A stretch of DNA of 64,000 nt from an uncultured Halieaceae bacterium. GTDB taxonomy: Bacteria; Pseudomonadota; Gammaproteobacteria; Pseudomonadales; Halieaceae. How positions within the stretch are numbered: position 1 is the stretch's first letter; the number at the start of each line of letters is the position of its first letter. Of the stretch, positions 49,903 to 59,038 are shown piece after piece. The stretch covers positions 36,672-100,671 of the forward strand of contig CAJXNM010000003.1 of the NCBI GenBank assembly GCA_913057135.1, read 5' to 3'. Below the pieces are notes generated by a model. It was not told the DNA's origin and ran no database searches. It saw nothing but the letters and a program-made list of their open reading frames with translations. Made by a program: the position numbers and the translations under genes.

Positions 49903-50739
49903 TCTGAGTGTCACCCCCTCCTCTACGTTTTTAGCGTGCACCGCACCAATGCAGCTGAGATAATTATCTTCCGTGACGAGTATATACTGGGAGCCTTGGG
50001 CCACGTTGAAACGCCATTTCGTTCCAGGCCTTCGTCGGCTAGAAAAAGTAATACTACCTTCGTAATTCACGTAACCAACCGCAACATCTGAATCAGTGTC
50101 GTTTTCCACGTAAAAAGACCGCTTGGCCTCACTTCGGATACTGGGTCGGACACGGCCACATGCACCTTGCACGTTTACTAGGTCATCAACCTTCAACCCT
50201 GAGAAATGGCGCAGCTTGCGTTTACGAACCTCAATGTGACAACTGACCACACTCGCGTACGTCGATTTTTTACCGTCTGTGAGCGGCTCGCCACAAGCCT
50301 GACCCTGCCCGACATTTACACATTGGTAGTTACTCACTCCGGGTTCAGAACAAATTTGATAGATGTCAGTTTTTTTTCCAGATGGACCGATTCGATACGC
50401 GGAGAATGAGCCTTGCTGTTCATCTAAGAAATTGCCGGCAATATAGCCATTTCTGTACTTTCCGCGCATCCAAGGCTGAGCGCCAGGCAAAAACACGACT
50501 GTCGGACCGTCTTGCCAAGTATGTATGTCTGGCTGCTTGTAAGGGATGGGACGTGTAGCCAAAAAATCGGAATTGCCGCGAGGCACGGCGACTTCATCCT
50601 GTACATCGATCACAGCGATATCTTGCCGTTCAACATCATAAATGAGCCATGCGGTGTCATCCGGCATCTTTTGGGCGCCAACTAGGTTGGATAGCAACGT
50701 GAAAGCTGCGCTTGAAATGAATACACTGAGACGAGACAT
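49882..50739 (-). CDS. Secreted protein of unknown family, paralogue of the facing gene
   Basis: Signal peptide SRLSVFISSAAFTLLSNLVGA, then about 260 residues. It shares with the 49015-49902 protein the block (D-I/L-Y-Q, then C, then NVGQGQxCG), the NDT-containing start of the C-terminal domain, and the RLSxxLR end. Their 3' ends overlap by 21 bp (49882-49902), codon against codon. Its start is only 31 bp from the start of the divergent MORN-like gene. An arginine-rich stretch (EVRKRKLRHF) lies in the middle. No recognisable catalytic motif. Confidence 0.65.
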   Translation of the reverse strand: MSRLSVFISSAAFTLLSNLVGAQKMPDDTAWLIYDVERQDIAVIDVQDEVAVPRGNSDFLATRPIPYKQPDIHTWQDGPTVVFLPGAQPWMRGKYRNGYIAGNFLDEQQGSFSAYRIGPSGKKTDIYQICSEPGVSNYQCVNVGQGQACGEPLTDGKKSTYASVVSCHIEVRKRKLRHFSGLKVDDLVNVQGACGRVRPSIRSEAKRSFYVENDTDSDVAVGYVNYEGSITFSSRRRPGTKWRFNVAQGSQYILVTEDNYLSCIGAVHAKNVEEGVTLRLSQDLR

Positions 50740-50905
50740 GATCGATCAGCAGATTTATTACGTGAGGCTCATGGTAAAGCAACTTGGTCTAATACTCACA
50801 CTCATAGCGCCATGGTGTCGATGATCGCCCTAATGGCGCCACCCATGATCGGCATAATGGCGCCACGTTTGGGTGCCGATTATCGGTTCTCAGACGGGTG
50901 TGTTT

Positions 50906-51697
50906 TTAGCCCTTTTTACCCCCTTCTGTAAACGTCGTTTTCTCGCTCCCGTCCATGGGGCGTGGTCGGCGATAACTGTCACCATCCAATACGATCCGAT
51001 AGGCAGCATGACGAAGCCGATCGAGGGTCGCTGCGCCGAGTAACTGGTTGGTGAAGCCATCACCCCATTCCGAGAAGTCGAGGTTGCTGGTAACAATCGT
51101 TGCACCACGCTCATAACGCTCTGCGACCAGATCGTGGAACACCTCGTCGTGCGGCGGGCGCATGGGCTTCAAGCCGAAGTCGTCGATGACGATCAGCGGC
51201 ATCTTGATGAGGTTCTGGAACCGCCGCTCGAAGGTGTTAGTCGCCCGAGCGGCGTGCAGGTTGCCAAGCAATTTGGTTTGAGTGGTGAACAACACATCGT
51301 GGCCGTGGCGCACCGCACAATGAGCGATCGCCTGCGCGATATGGCTCTTGCCCGTACCGCAGGGGCCGGCGATGAGCAGGGAGACCTTCTCATCGATAAA
51401 CTGGCAGGTGGCGAGGTCGCGGATGAGTTCCTGATTGAGTTGCGGGTGCCGACTGAAGTCGAAGCCTTCGAGAGTCTTCTCGCCCCGGAAGCCGGCGCGG
51501 CGGACACGGGACTGGAACTTGTTCTGCTCGCGGCGGGCGACTTCATCCTGGATAACTAGGGTCAAAAACTCCGTGTAGGCGAGTTTGCCTTCAACGGCTT
51601 CCCGATTGCGGACCGCCAAGCTTTCCAATATACCGGAGAGGCGTAGCTGCTTCAGTAGAGATGCCAGTTCAGGCATGGGGTTAATGGTGTGTTCCAT
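50906..51697 (-). CDS. istB: IS21-family helper ATPase IstB
   Basis: AAA+ ATPase that assists IstA in transposition and target choice. Walker A is GPCGTGKSH and Walker B is LIVIDDFG, with the C-terminal RLRHAAYRIVLDGDSYR of the family. At 263 residues it has normal length. It follows istA with a 24-bp gap. Confidence 0.95.
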   Translation of the reverse strand: MEHTINPMPELASLLKQLRLSGILESLAVRNREAVEGKLAYTEFLTLVIQDEVARREQNKFQSRVRRAGFRGEKTLEGFDFSRHPQLNQELIRDLATCQFIDEKVSLLIAGPCGTGKSHIAQAIAHCAVRHGHDVLFTTQTKLLGNLHAARATNTFERRFQNLIKMPLIVIDDFGLKPMRPPHDEVFHDLVAERYERGATIVTSNLDFSEWGDGFTNQLLGAATLDRLRHAAYRIVLDGDSYRRPRPMDGSEKTTFTEGGKKG

Positions 51698-51721
51698 GAT
51701 CGTTTTCCTTGTCGTCTGTGT

Positions 51722-53263
51722 CTAATGGGTTAACAGTTTTTTCGTGTCCCGAGAGAAGCGGCCCCGGCCCGTGTAGGCACTACCCAGCCGATCAAAGCCG
51801 GCTTCGTCCAGAGTCTGCTGGTCCAGCCCGTTCTCCAGGATCGTTTTGATCGTTCGGTACGTCGGGCTGGCGTACGCCAGAGCGCGAGTGGCGGCGGCTT
51901 CCAAGCGAGCGGCGCCATAGTGCTTGCGGAAGCTGACGATGCCCTGAGCGCCGCGCAGGTTGTCCAGCACCCGGTCAGTGAACAACTGCCCGATCAGCGC
52001 ATGACAGGCGGGACCGACCTGCTCCGCCTGCCGCAGGCACCACTGCGGATCCTGCATCCGGTAGGCTTGTGCCTCGGGCGGCATATGCTCCGGCACGGTT
52101 GCACGCTGACCGGGGCGCACTAGGCGAGGATGGATAGCGACCAACTCCTGATCCTGATAGATCCGCACCGTCGTCTCCGCCGCTCGCAGCCACAGGGCGT
52201 TACCCACCAGCCGGAAGGGCACGGAGTAGCGACACTTCTCGTGCTGGACGTGGCAATCGCCATGCACCTTGACCTTATTCCAGCTGGCCAACTCTGGCGG
52301 TGTATCTGGGAGCGGTTTAAGAAGATGCTTCTCTGTCTCGACAAACCGCGTCAGGGGCTTTTCATGGGTCGTTCCGTGGATACGGTTTCCTGCTGTACCC
52401 GTGACCCAGTCCTGTAGTTGCCGGTTGGCGTCTCCCAGACTGCGGAACTCCCTCAAGGGGAAGAAGTTGGCCTTGACGTATTTCACGCCACTTTCCACGA
52501 TGCCTTTTTTGCGGGGCTCCCGGGGCGGCAGTGCGTTGATGAGGAAGCCGTAACCCTCTGCGCAGTCCGCGTAGGACCGCTGTACCTCGGGGTCGTGGTA
52601 GCAGGCTTTGGTGATGGCGCACTTCGGGTTATCGATCGTTACCCGGGACACAACGCCGCCGAACCATTCAAAGGCTCGCCGGTGGCAGCCCAGCCAGGTC
52701 TCAACCTTCTGGTCCCGGACGAGTTCGGCGTACTGGTGCCGGCTCCAGGCGAGTACCATCACAAACACCCAGGTCTTGAAGCTCTCACCAGAGTGCACAT
52801 CGTTGATCACCGGCCCGGCGCCGAAGTCGATCTGTGCAACGTCACCGGGCTCATGATCGAGCACCGTGGATGCCATTGGGTTCGCGGCGGCGACGCTTTG
52901 CAAATACCGCCGGACCGAGGAATAACTCCCGGTATAGCCATACTTGCGGACCAGCGCCTGGTGGATAGTGGTGCCCTGGATACCTTGACCGGCCCACGTC
53001 TTTACTTCGTCCGCATAAGGTTCCACCAGCGAGGTGGTTTGCGGGCGAGCAAGGGACTGGTCAAAGCAGGCAACCAGTTCACTGTCAGGCGGAATGTCAC
53101 TGCTGGGATCGAGCCAGCCGCGTGTGCTGGCCAGCTCTCGGACGGCGCGGATCTTTTTGCGACCCATCAGTCCGGCCTGGGCGATGGCGCGGTCCGATTC
53201 GCCCAAGCGCATGCGGACGATCACTTGTCGATACTGATACATCTCAAACCTCCGGTTTGCCAT
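51722..53263 (-). CDS. istA: IS21-family transposase IstA
   Basis: DDE transposase. An N-terminal helix-turn-helix region (about residues 10-40) is followed by the rve integrase core with the acidic residues in AQIDFGAG, TIDNPKC and KGIVESGVKYVK, and a C-terminal beta domain (CHVQHEKCRYSVPFRLVG). At 513 residues it has normal length. No frameshift or stop is seen. Confidence 0.95.
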   Translation of the reverse strand: MANRRFEMYQYRQVIVRMRLGESDRAIAQAGLMGRKKIRAVRELASTRGWLDPSSDIPPDSELVACFDQSLARPQTTSLVEPYADEVKTWAGQGIQGTTIHQALVRKYGYTGSYSSVRRYLQSVAAANPMASTVLDHEPGDVAQIDFGAGPVINDVHSGESFKTWVFVMVLAWSRHQYAELVRDQKVETWLGCHRRAFEWFGGVVSRVTIDNPKCAITKACYHDPEVQRSYADCAEGYGFLINALPPREPRKKGIVESGVKYVKANFFPLREFRSLGDANRQLQDWVTGTAGNRIHGTTHEKPLTRFVETEKHLLKPLPDTPPELASWNKVKVHGDCHVQHEKCRYSVPFRLVGNALWLRAAETTVRIYQDQELVAIHPRLVRPGQRATVPEHMPPEAQAYRMQDPQWCLRQAEQVGPACHALIGQLFTDRVLDNLRGAQGIVSFRKHYGAARLEAAATRALAYASPTYRTIKTILENGLDQQTLDEAGFDRLGSAYTGRGRFSRDTKKLLTH

Positions 53264-53342
53264 AGGGTCCTCCGTTCCGGCAGAAAAACCGGGGACGGTA
53301 CACCAGTGGATTGGAAGTCTGAGAACCGCTAATCAGCGGTGG

Positions 53343-53463
53343 GTGGCGCCATTATGGCGACTCTAGGGTGGCTCCTTTATGCCGATCATCAGGTGGTGCC
53401 ATTATGCCGATCACGGAGTGGCGCCTTTATGCCGATCCTCGAATGGCGCCATATGGGCGATCA
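53343..53463. repeat. Five tandem 25-bp-spaced terminal repeats of the IS
   Basis: Units of about 21 bp of consensus GTGGCGCCATTATGCCGATCA begin at 53343, 53368, 53393, 53418 and 53443, exactly 25 bp apart. Two inverted copies stand at the other end (50822-50842 and 50846-50866, 24 bp apart). Multiple terminal repeats are known in IS21 relatives as transposase-binding sites. The even spacing, about two and a half helix turns, is as expected for stacked IstA binding. Confidence 0.85.
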
Positions 53464-54553
53464 TTAACACATGGACGCTCGCAGAGACACAAAAGTGCGT
53501 GCTCGGCGATTGTTTCAATGGTTACGGGGCTGTAGTGAGTGATAGCGGCGACCTGAAAGCAGGGCTGTTTGCTGAGGGTAAGTTACAGGGTTACGGGATT
53601 ACGCGAACAAAAAACGAGGTATGTGAACGGGGCTTCAATGCCAATTCGGCACACGGCATCTCGTACTGTACTGCGCTGACTGATACAAAATGGCAGAAGG
53701 CTGACACATCGACCTTACGTTACCTCGATCCTGAGACTGGCAGAGACATGGAGTTGCGGTTCGACGAGACAGGACAGGTGCTTCGCGTCGGAATCCATGA
53801 TCGAAGAGACAAAAAAAATGTCTTCATAGCCGATTCTATAGATATCGAAGGTATGCTGATACAACTTGAGCGGCTGCAAAAACAGCGCAACGAGACACTC
53901 ACCGCGGCTTATCTACTACCCCAAATGCACAACAATGCTGCGTTACTCCTGGCCGCTGCGTCTTTGGCCCCTTCAAAGGCTGCGCAACCTCAAAAAGCGC
54001 CTGTTACCAAGAAAACTCAAAGGCCGGCAGAGCCAAGCAAAAGCAACATAACCCCTAAGAAGAAAAAACCTGAAAAAACAGCCTCCCAAAAAATCACCAC
54101 ATCGCGCAGATTGGCCGCATGGATACATTCATCCGTAGAGATGGGCGACGGTCTCAAGGTTCTGGCTGCAGAAGTTGACGATTATGCAGGCAACATCAAC
54201 ATTTACCTTGAGCCTACAGCTGTCGTTAGAAAGAAGAGTGATTTGGAGTTGCTTAGCCAAGTGAACAGTCCGCTCTGCGCAAATTGGTCTAACATCTCTA
54301 TAACGTCGGATCGCCCTACATTGCGTTGGATCTTCCTTAACGAAGACCACTACGAAGAGTTCGTTCTGGAAGCTGCGCTTCTCGATTGTCAGTGACGCGA
54401 GTTTGCTGTCAAAGGCAAGCCCAACTAAAGTGACATAGCGTGCAGTACATGAGGACTCTAGAAAGCACGCACAGTTGACTTGAATTAACCCGTCAAATTT
54501 TTGAATATGTTCAATAAATCTCGACACCCACATGGTATGTGGAGACCAATGTC

Positions 54554-55204
54554 ATGGATTTTTTTGCTATAAAAATTCGTTTGCATAGGTTCCTGCAGAG
54601 AGCCGCACTGCTTCTCGCAGTCTGTTTTTTGGGTGCGTGCGCCAATTCACCTACGGAGGTCGCCACGCCTGCGGATACAAGTAAAACCGGCGACATCGAA
54701 AATCCATCGGAGCAAAATCCCGAGTGCGTCATGCTCAGTCGGGAGCGTTATGGCTCTTACAGCGAGTTTGCAGACGCCTACGAGATTTACACTCAGTGTT
54801 TGCGTACCAACTTCGGCGATGAGGCGGTACCTGAGCAAAGCGCAGCTGAGCTCGAGCTGATACATGTGACAAAAGAGTTGGGGCGTCCTCCTCCGAGACC
54901 AAAGGTTTACAAAACCTTGGACTATGAACGGGCAGCTGCCAGAGCTAATGGGGAAAGAGAGCGGGAGCAGTACCTCATACGCCAGGGCAGTACACGGTCA
55001 AAGAAATTCTCGACAAGAACGAGAGAGATCACGCAAGAAGAGTATGTCGACGCATTGAAGCGTGCCCGCCAAGAATACGAGCGCCGAAAAGCAACAGGTC
55101 AGATCCCAGCTAATGAAGTAGATGACGACGTTGGCGTGAAGGAAGAACTGGATAAACTGCTTCGCGAAATTTCAGATGGTGCCCCCAAGCCTGACGACCA
55201 ATAG
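54554..55204 (+). CDS. Putative lipoprotein, function unknown
   Basis: N-terminal basic region, then a hydrophobic stretch LLLAVCFLGAC with a lipobox ending in Cys, then a polar Thr/Pro/Glu linker. The mature protein is hydrophilic and mostly helical, rich in Arg and Glu (RANGEREREQYLIRQ, EYVDALKRARQEYERRKATG), with two Cys around SEFADAYEIYTQC. No known family. The ATG at 54554 has GGAG 9 nt upstream; the GTG at 54539 does not. 216 residues. It is transcribed in the same direction as the MORN-like gene, 158 bp after it. Confidence 0.6.
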   Translation: MDFFAIKIRLHRFLQRAALLLAVCFLGACANSPTEVATPADTSKTGDIENPSEQNPECVMLSRERYGSYSEFADAYEIYTQCLRTNFGDEAVPEQSAAELELIHVTKELGRPPPRPKVYKTLDYERAAARANGEREREQYLIRQGSTRSKKFSTRTREITQEEYVDALKRARQEYERRKATGQIPANEVDDDVGVKEELDKLLREISDGAPKPDDQ

Positions 55205-55302
55205 ACTTTCTTACGATATCCTTACTCAAGCCTACGACAGTGGCCTCCTTACCGGTACAAAAGGATGCCTTGAGTCCCGATTCGCTTGACGCCTTCAGGG
55301 GC

Positions 55303-57177
55303 CTAACCATCTTGTTTTGAAAGTAGAAGTATCTGACGGTAAACCCGGTTATCTGCTGATCTAAATCGGAGGCCATCAGCACTCGAGAATGTTTGAACCT
55401 CATACTTGGCCCTGTCATTGTGGAGAACATATGGCAGGACAAAGGTAGTTACCGATGGCGTCTCTATGCCAACTACGATGAACCGGGCCTCATCCGGCGG
55501 GAAATCAACAGGATTATCGAAGAACGCTCGGTGCCAGCCACCAGTAGAAAATTCAAATGATTCAGTAGACAACAGATCGTATGGCGTATCGTCATCGAGG
55601 ATTCCAGCATAGATTTCGATGGTCACCGATGAGGCATCGCGCACCAGGAGCTCTACGCCATCAATGGTGTCGAATTGCGTTGTGTTGACGAAGAGTGTGC
55701 CAGCATATGCCTTTATCTCATCCGTAAAGCCATAAAAGGCCTCGTTACTGTGGATATTCATTTCATCCCCAGCCCCCTCGTCGTATCGCAGATGCCCTCT
55801 CGGTGGGCCAAATTCATCGACTGAGATATCGAAAAAAGCACGGTCATTACTTACGCCGTCGTAACGAAGTGTCACCGTGCGCGGAGCAAATATGGGATCA
55901 TCTGTATACCCAGGTGTATCTGACTGCGCTATGAATTCACCAACCTGCCCGGTGCCAATCGCCCCGTCGTAACCAGAGCCACCACTTACAAGCGAGGCTC
56001 GCCGGTAGGATGGCGGCGCAGTTTTGTTATTCGCAGCAAGTGATTGCGTTCTAGTAACGATCGCACCTTCACCACTCAGGAAACTGTCGTAGCCTTGGTT
56101 GTCACGGTACTCAAAGACAAGTGATTCCCTGACTTGGTATGGATCTAGCCAGACACGCGCGATAGAGCTATCTGTACCATCATCGTCTAAGCTCGCTTCT
56201 GCTGCGCTGTCTAGTCCAATGACCTGGGAATCCTCAATCGCCTGCGCCTTGATCAAATTGGTCTCTAATTTCGTGTAACCGCTGAAATATTGAGGTCCAA
56301 TTTGATTATCGCTGGGACGTCTCAACCCAGTATCGCTTAGTAGACACCAGTCGCCGAGGTACTCCGTAAACTCATCTGAGTTATCGTACTCACCGTAGTG
56401 GTCCGATACACCAAACACAGCGTGGCCTAATTCGTGAATGAGTGTTGCGATCGCAAAGGTATCCTTATAACCACTCGCACTGAGAATTCCGCGCTCGGGC
56501 TGTACAGCGTAGTTAGGCACCTTTATCCCATCAAGAATTAGCAGATCTTCATCATCGGCGAGTAGGCTCAATGTCCTCGCATAACCCCTGACCATAGGAA
56601 CATCACTATCGAGACAGCTACCCGTGCATCTCGAACGACCAGCTATAACAAATGCGACGGTAAGTTCATCAGGCGACAAAAAGCCATTACCGTCCTTGTC
56701 GAACGTGCCCGCGTCGATATGTTCTTCGATCTGGGAGGCAGTGGAAAACAATACATCCTGCATCTGATCATTCGCCCCGGGCTCATTCGGGTGGTTGACG
56801 GCTGCCGTAACGCGAATGATGCCGTCGTTGGGTGTCCCGTAGGATTCGGGAGGCGCTGTTAACTCGACTCGACCTTTGAAAAGGCGGCGGTAGTAATCCC
56901 ACGCCACTTAATAATCGAAGTACATGCGATTAAAGTGAGTGTCATCATCGAGCTCAGTAGCCCAATCTTGGAAATCTACCAATACATACAAGATAGGACG
57001 TTCGCCAAACTCTACACCCTTGATAATGGGTTTTTCAGCTGCAACGGGCTCAGGATCTGGCTCTGGTGCGGGAGGCGGCGTTGATACTGGCTGTCGGCCC
57101 CCGTCAGATTCAGTGCCTGCTCCACACGCTGCCAGTAGTGTCAGAGCAATGGCGGTTGCTAGCGCTTTCGCCATCAT
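55303..57177 (-). pseudogene. M6-like metalloprotease lipoprotein, interrupted by an in-frame TAA
   Basis: Upstream part (57177-56908) encodes a lipoprotein signal with lipobox LLAAC, a Pro/Glu linker, and ILYVLVDFQDWATELDDDTHF, the usual first strand of M6 (immune-inhibitor A type) proteases. It ends FDY-TAA. The very next codon (GTG at 56907) opens a 534-residue frame in the same phase: AWDYYRRLFKGRVEL, an EF-hand-like DKDGNGFLSPDE, the zinc motif HELGHAVFGVSDHYG, and a beta-rich C-terminus. Only the stop at 56908-56910 separates them. Restart at the GTG could give a protease without export signal. Intact length would be about 624 residues. Confidence 0.85.
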
Positions 57178-57199
57178 CGTAAATCACTTCCCCATAAAG

Positions 57200-58066
57200 T
57201 CATATTGCAATCTGGTCGACAGGAGCAAGTAAGAAATTTCCACCGAGTGTCTTGAGAATACCGAAGCCCTCGATGTGCCGGATAAGCCGTCCACGATGGT
57301 ACTCGTATCCGCTGCCCATTCTTACTTTAAAGGTGGCCTCTTCTGATCCAATCTCTGAAAGCTGTGAAGAGGCGTCCAGCAATGCTACTCGATTGGTTAG
57401 AGTGTAAAGTTCCATCAATTGTTTTAAGAAATAGTCTGTATCTTTTGACGCTTCTAAAGCGGTGAGATCAATCGGCTTGGATATGAGATGGATACGGTTT
57501 GTGTAGCTACTCAAGCCGGCCTGACTCTCGATAACCACCAGATTCTCGATGGCTACAAAATCAAGGTTTTGCGACAATGCAAAGATGGGTTTCGTCATGA
57601 AAGTTGGGCGCGTGCTGGCTTGATCGGTACCCGTGTATACCTTCACAGCCATATCCGTTGATAGTGCCTGAGCGAGTTCTTTCTCTATCCTTTCAGGTTC
57701 GACAGTGGCAGCGAGTGCCTCGATGTTTGCTAGAACTTGATCGGCAGCGTCATCACGCTCCTTTTTTTCCGCGGCGTTGATCGCGTTCCCGACCAAAGCA
57801 TGTCCGAGCACGAACCCTGCAAATACACCCGCAGTGGGCGCCGGATACATAACAGCGGCACCCTCCCCTGCGGTGTCAGCTATGTCGGTATCGCCACGTA
57901 GGAATCGCTCAGATCGCTCAAATTGGAGGTTGATCTCGCTCAAATCAGTTACAGCAACGACCCCGGTTTTCACCACGCGCTCACCACGACGTTCAGTAGT
58001 ACCACAGCCGACGCAAAGCACCGAAAGCATGACGAAAATGAACGCCCCTCTGGGCCAGAGGCTCAT
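57200..58066 (-). CDS. Putative lipoprotein, second gene of a pair
   Basis: Signal peptide FIFVMLSVLCVGC with lipobox and Cys about residue 21, then 265 residues without a named family. There is a small-residue-rich, helix-like stretch (APTAGVFAGFVLGHALVG) and a C-terminal domain ending FLLAPVDQIAI. The sequence TNRVALLDASSQLSEIGSEE and the glycine-rich first part are not known to me. The ATG overlaps the stop of the preceding gene (TGATG), so the two are coupled. Confidence 0.6.
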   Translation of the reverse strand: MSLWPRGAFIFVMLSVLCVGCGTTERRGERVVKTGVVAVTDLSEINLQFERSERFLRGDTDIADTAGEGAAVMYPAPTAGVFAGFVLGHALVGNAINAAEKKERDDAADQVLANIEALAATVEPERIEKELAQALSTDMAVKVYTGTDQASTRPTFMTKPIFALSQNLDFVAIENLVVIESQAGLSSYTNRIHLISKPIDLTALEASKDTDYFLKQLMELYTLTNRVALLDASSQLSEIGSEEATFKVRMGSGYEYHRGRLIRHIEGFGILKTLGGNFLLAPVDQIAI

Positions 58067-58746
58067 CAGAAGTTGCCTAGAATTTCATCTCGAGCTTCAG
58101 CCAGAACCTGATAGAACGCATTGGTCAACTTAGGGAAATCTGGGGGTTGATCCCACTCACCTTCCACACCCTTCACTACTTTGAAGGGTTGATACCAATC
58201 GTAGGTGTTATCACGGACATCAATCAGATAGCCGATCCCTTCGACAATCGCAACTGGGTCCTCAGTTGGAACGTAACTGGCAAACGCGCGGCTGATACCG
58301 ATTCTGCTAACGGAAATAACGAGTACGTGGGTGCCGTCATGGGGACTGGCTACCTCAGAGAAGTCGCGTGGGACAGCATTCTCACCTTCTGCCTTTATTT
58401 TGGGCAGGTCTTTCACCACTAGCGGATCATCGAGAACTATCGCGTCAACGCCTTTCTCTTTAAGGTGGCCCGCTAATTCCGATTTGCTTAGCTTAAACTC
58501 AGCTCCGTCAAGGGTTTCTGCATGGTCACCCAGAGTCATGTGTAAGCCTTCGGCAGTTGCCATGCAGAGTAAACAGTCGGCGCCGGGAAAATGGGTTGTT
58601 GGATCTGGGATGGGTTCCATCACTACGACGACTTTATTTGCCTTCGTGTACAAGCCGTCTTCGACTGCGATAGGCTTCTGGACAGACGCACACCCAACCG
58701 ACAACAGCGCCGTTAGCAGAAATAGACTCTTCAAAACAATGTTCAT
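58066..58746 (-). CDS. Putative lipoprotein, first gene of a pair
   Basis: Signal peptide IVLKSLFLLTALLSVGC with lipobox, then about 205 residues. It contains FPGADCLLCMATAEGLHM with a CxxC pair and a segment like a GNA1162/LpoB-type domain: LAGHLKEKGVDAIVLDD, then HVLVISVSRIGIS and TYDWYQPFKVVKG. Only a loose resemblance, so I give no function. The ATG at 58746 is preferred over one four codons upstream. Coupled to the next lipoprotein gene, it is likely that both act together at the envelope. Confidence 0.6.
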   Translation of the reverse strand: MNIVLKSLFLLTALLSVGCASVQKPIAVEDGLYTKANKVVVVMEPIPDPTTHFPGADCLLCMATAEGLHMTLGDHAETLDGAEFKLSKSELAGHLKEKGVDAIVLDDPLVVKDLPKIKAEGENAVPRDFSEVASPHDGTHVLVISVSRIGISRAFASYVPTEDPVAIVEGIGYLIDVRDNTYDWYQPFKVVKGVEGEWDQPPDFPKLTNAFYQVLAEARDEILGNF

Positions 58747-58801
58747 ATCGAAGCACACCCCCTGACTTACCCTCAGTCACCATACCGGTACAAAGGGTGA
58801 T

Positions 58802-59011
58802 ATGTCCAACCAACGAGAATCAACGCGCCAAAGAAATACTAAACGCCGCCTATCCAGTGAGGCTAGAACAGCTTCCATAGGTCGGGTTGGGTATATAACG
58901 CCCCGAAACGAAACGCCCTTGCAGAAATATCACGCGGCGCACGCGAAGCACCCTCAACAGGACCGCGCTGGAAGTACCTTTGGCGGTGGGGTAGGTTGTC
59001 GCATAGAGTAA
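58802..59011 (+). CDS. Small basic hypothetical protein (doubtful)
   Basis: A 69-residue open frame rich in Arg, Ser and Gln (NQRESTRQRNTKRRLS) with a GGGVGCRIE end. AAGGG stands 5 nt before the ATG, and it lies just ahead of the SWIM gene in the same direction. No family is recognisable, and the composition could be chance. Confidence 0.3.
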   Translation: MSNQRESTRQRNTKRRLSSEARTASIGRVGYITPRNETPLQKYHAAHAKHPQQDRAGSTFGGGVGCRIE

Positions 59012-59038
59012 GTAACCTTTACAGCGAGGGCTTTGTTA

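Larger units (their letters stand above)
50816..53469 (-). mobile_element. IS21-family insertion sequence, complete (2654 bp)
   Basis: Carries istA and istB on the minus strand. The ends are imperfect inverted repeats beginning TGTCGATGATCGCCC (left) and TGTTAATGATCGCCC (right, reverse strand), with 50816 and 53469 as outer bases. It is flanked by a 5-bp direct repeat CATGG (50811-50815 and 53470-53474), a size normal for IS21. Both genes are intact, so it may still be active. Cutting it out restores an open gene, which sets the exact boundaries. Confidence 0.95.
50771..54395 (+). pseudogene. Secreted MORN-repeat-like protein, split by an IS21-family insertion
   Basis: Bases 50771-50815 encode MVKQLGLILTLIAPW, the first 15 residues of a signal peptide. 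Removing the IS and one CATGG copy and joining to 53475 continues in frame with TLAETQKCVLGDCFNGYGAV. Residues after that follow a MORN-like pattern: GDCFNGYGAV, then GLFAEGKLQGYGIT. A long helical, Lys/Pro-rich linker (about residues 150-215) leads to a C-terminal domain ending LLDCQ. The rebuilt protein is about 322 residues. After insertion, an ATG in the IS end (53379) is in frame with the remainder and could make a chimeric protein without export signal. Confidence 0.85.

Noticed and set aside
52418..53332. Long plus-strand frame across istA
   Set aside because: It is the antisense shadow of the transposase, whose DDE motifs are on the minus strand.
53343..53463. CRISPR-like array
   Set aside because: The units are spaced only 25 bp with 4-bp gaps, so there are no spacers, and they belong to the IS end.
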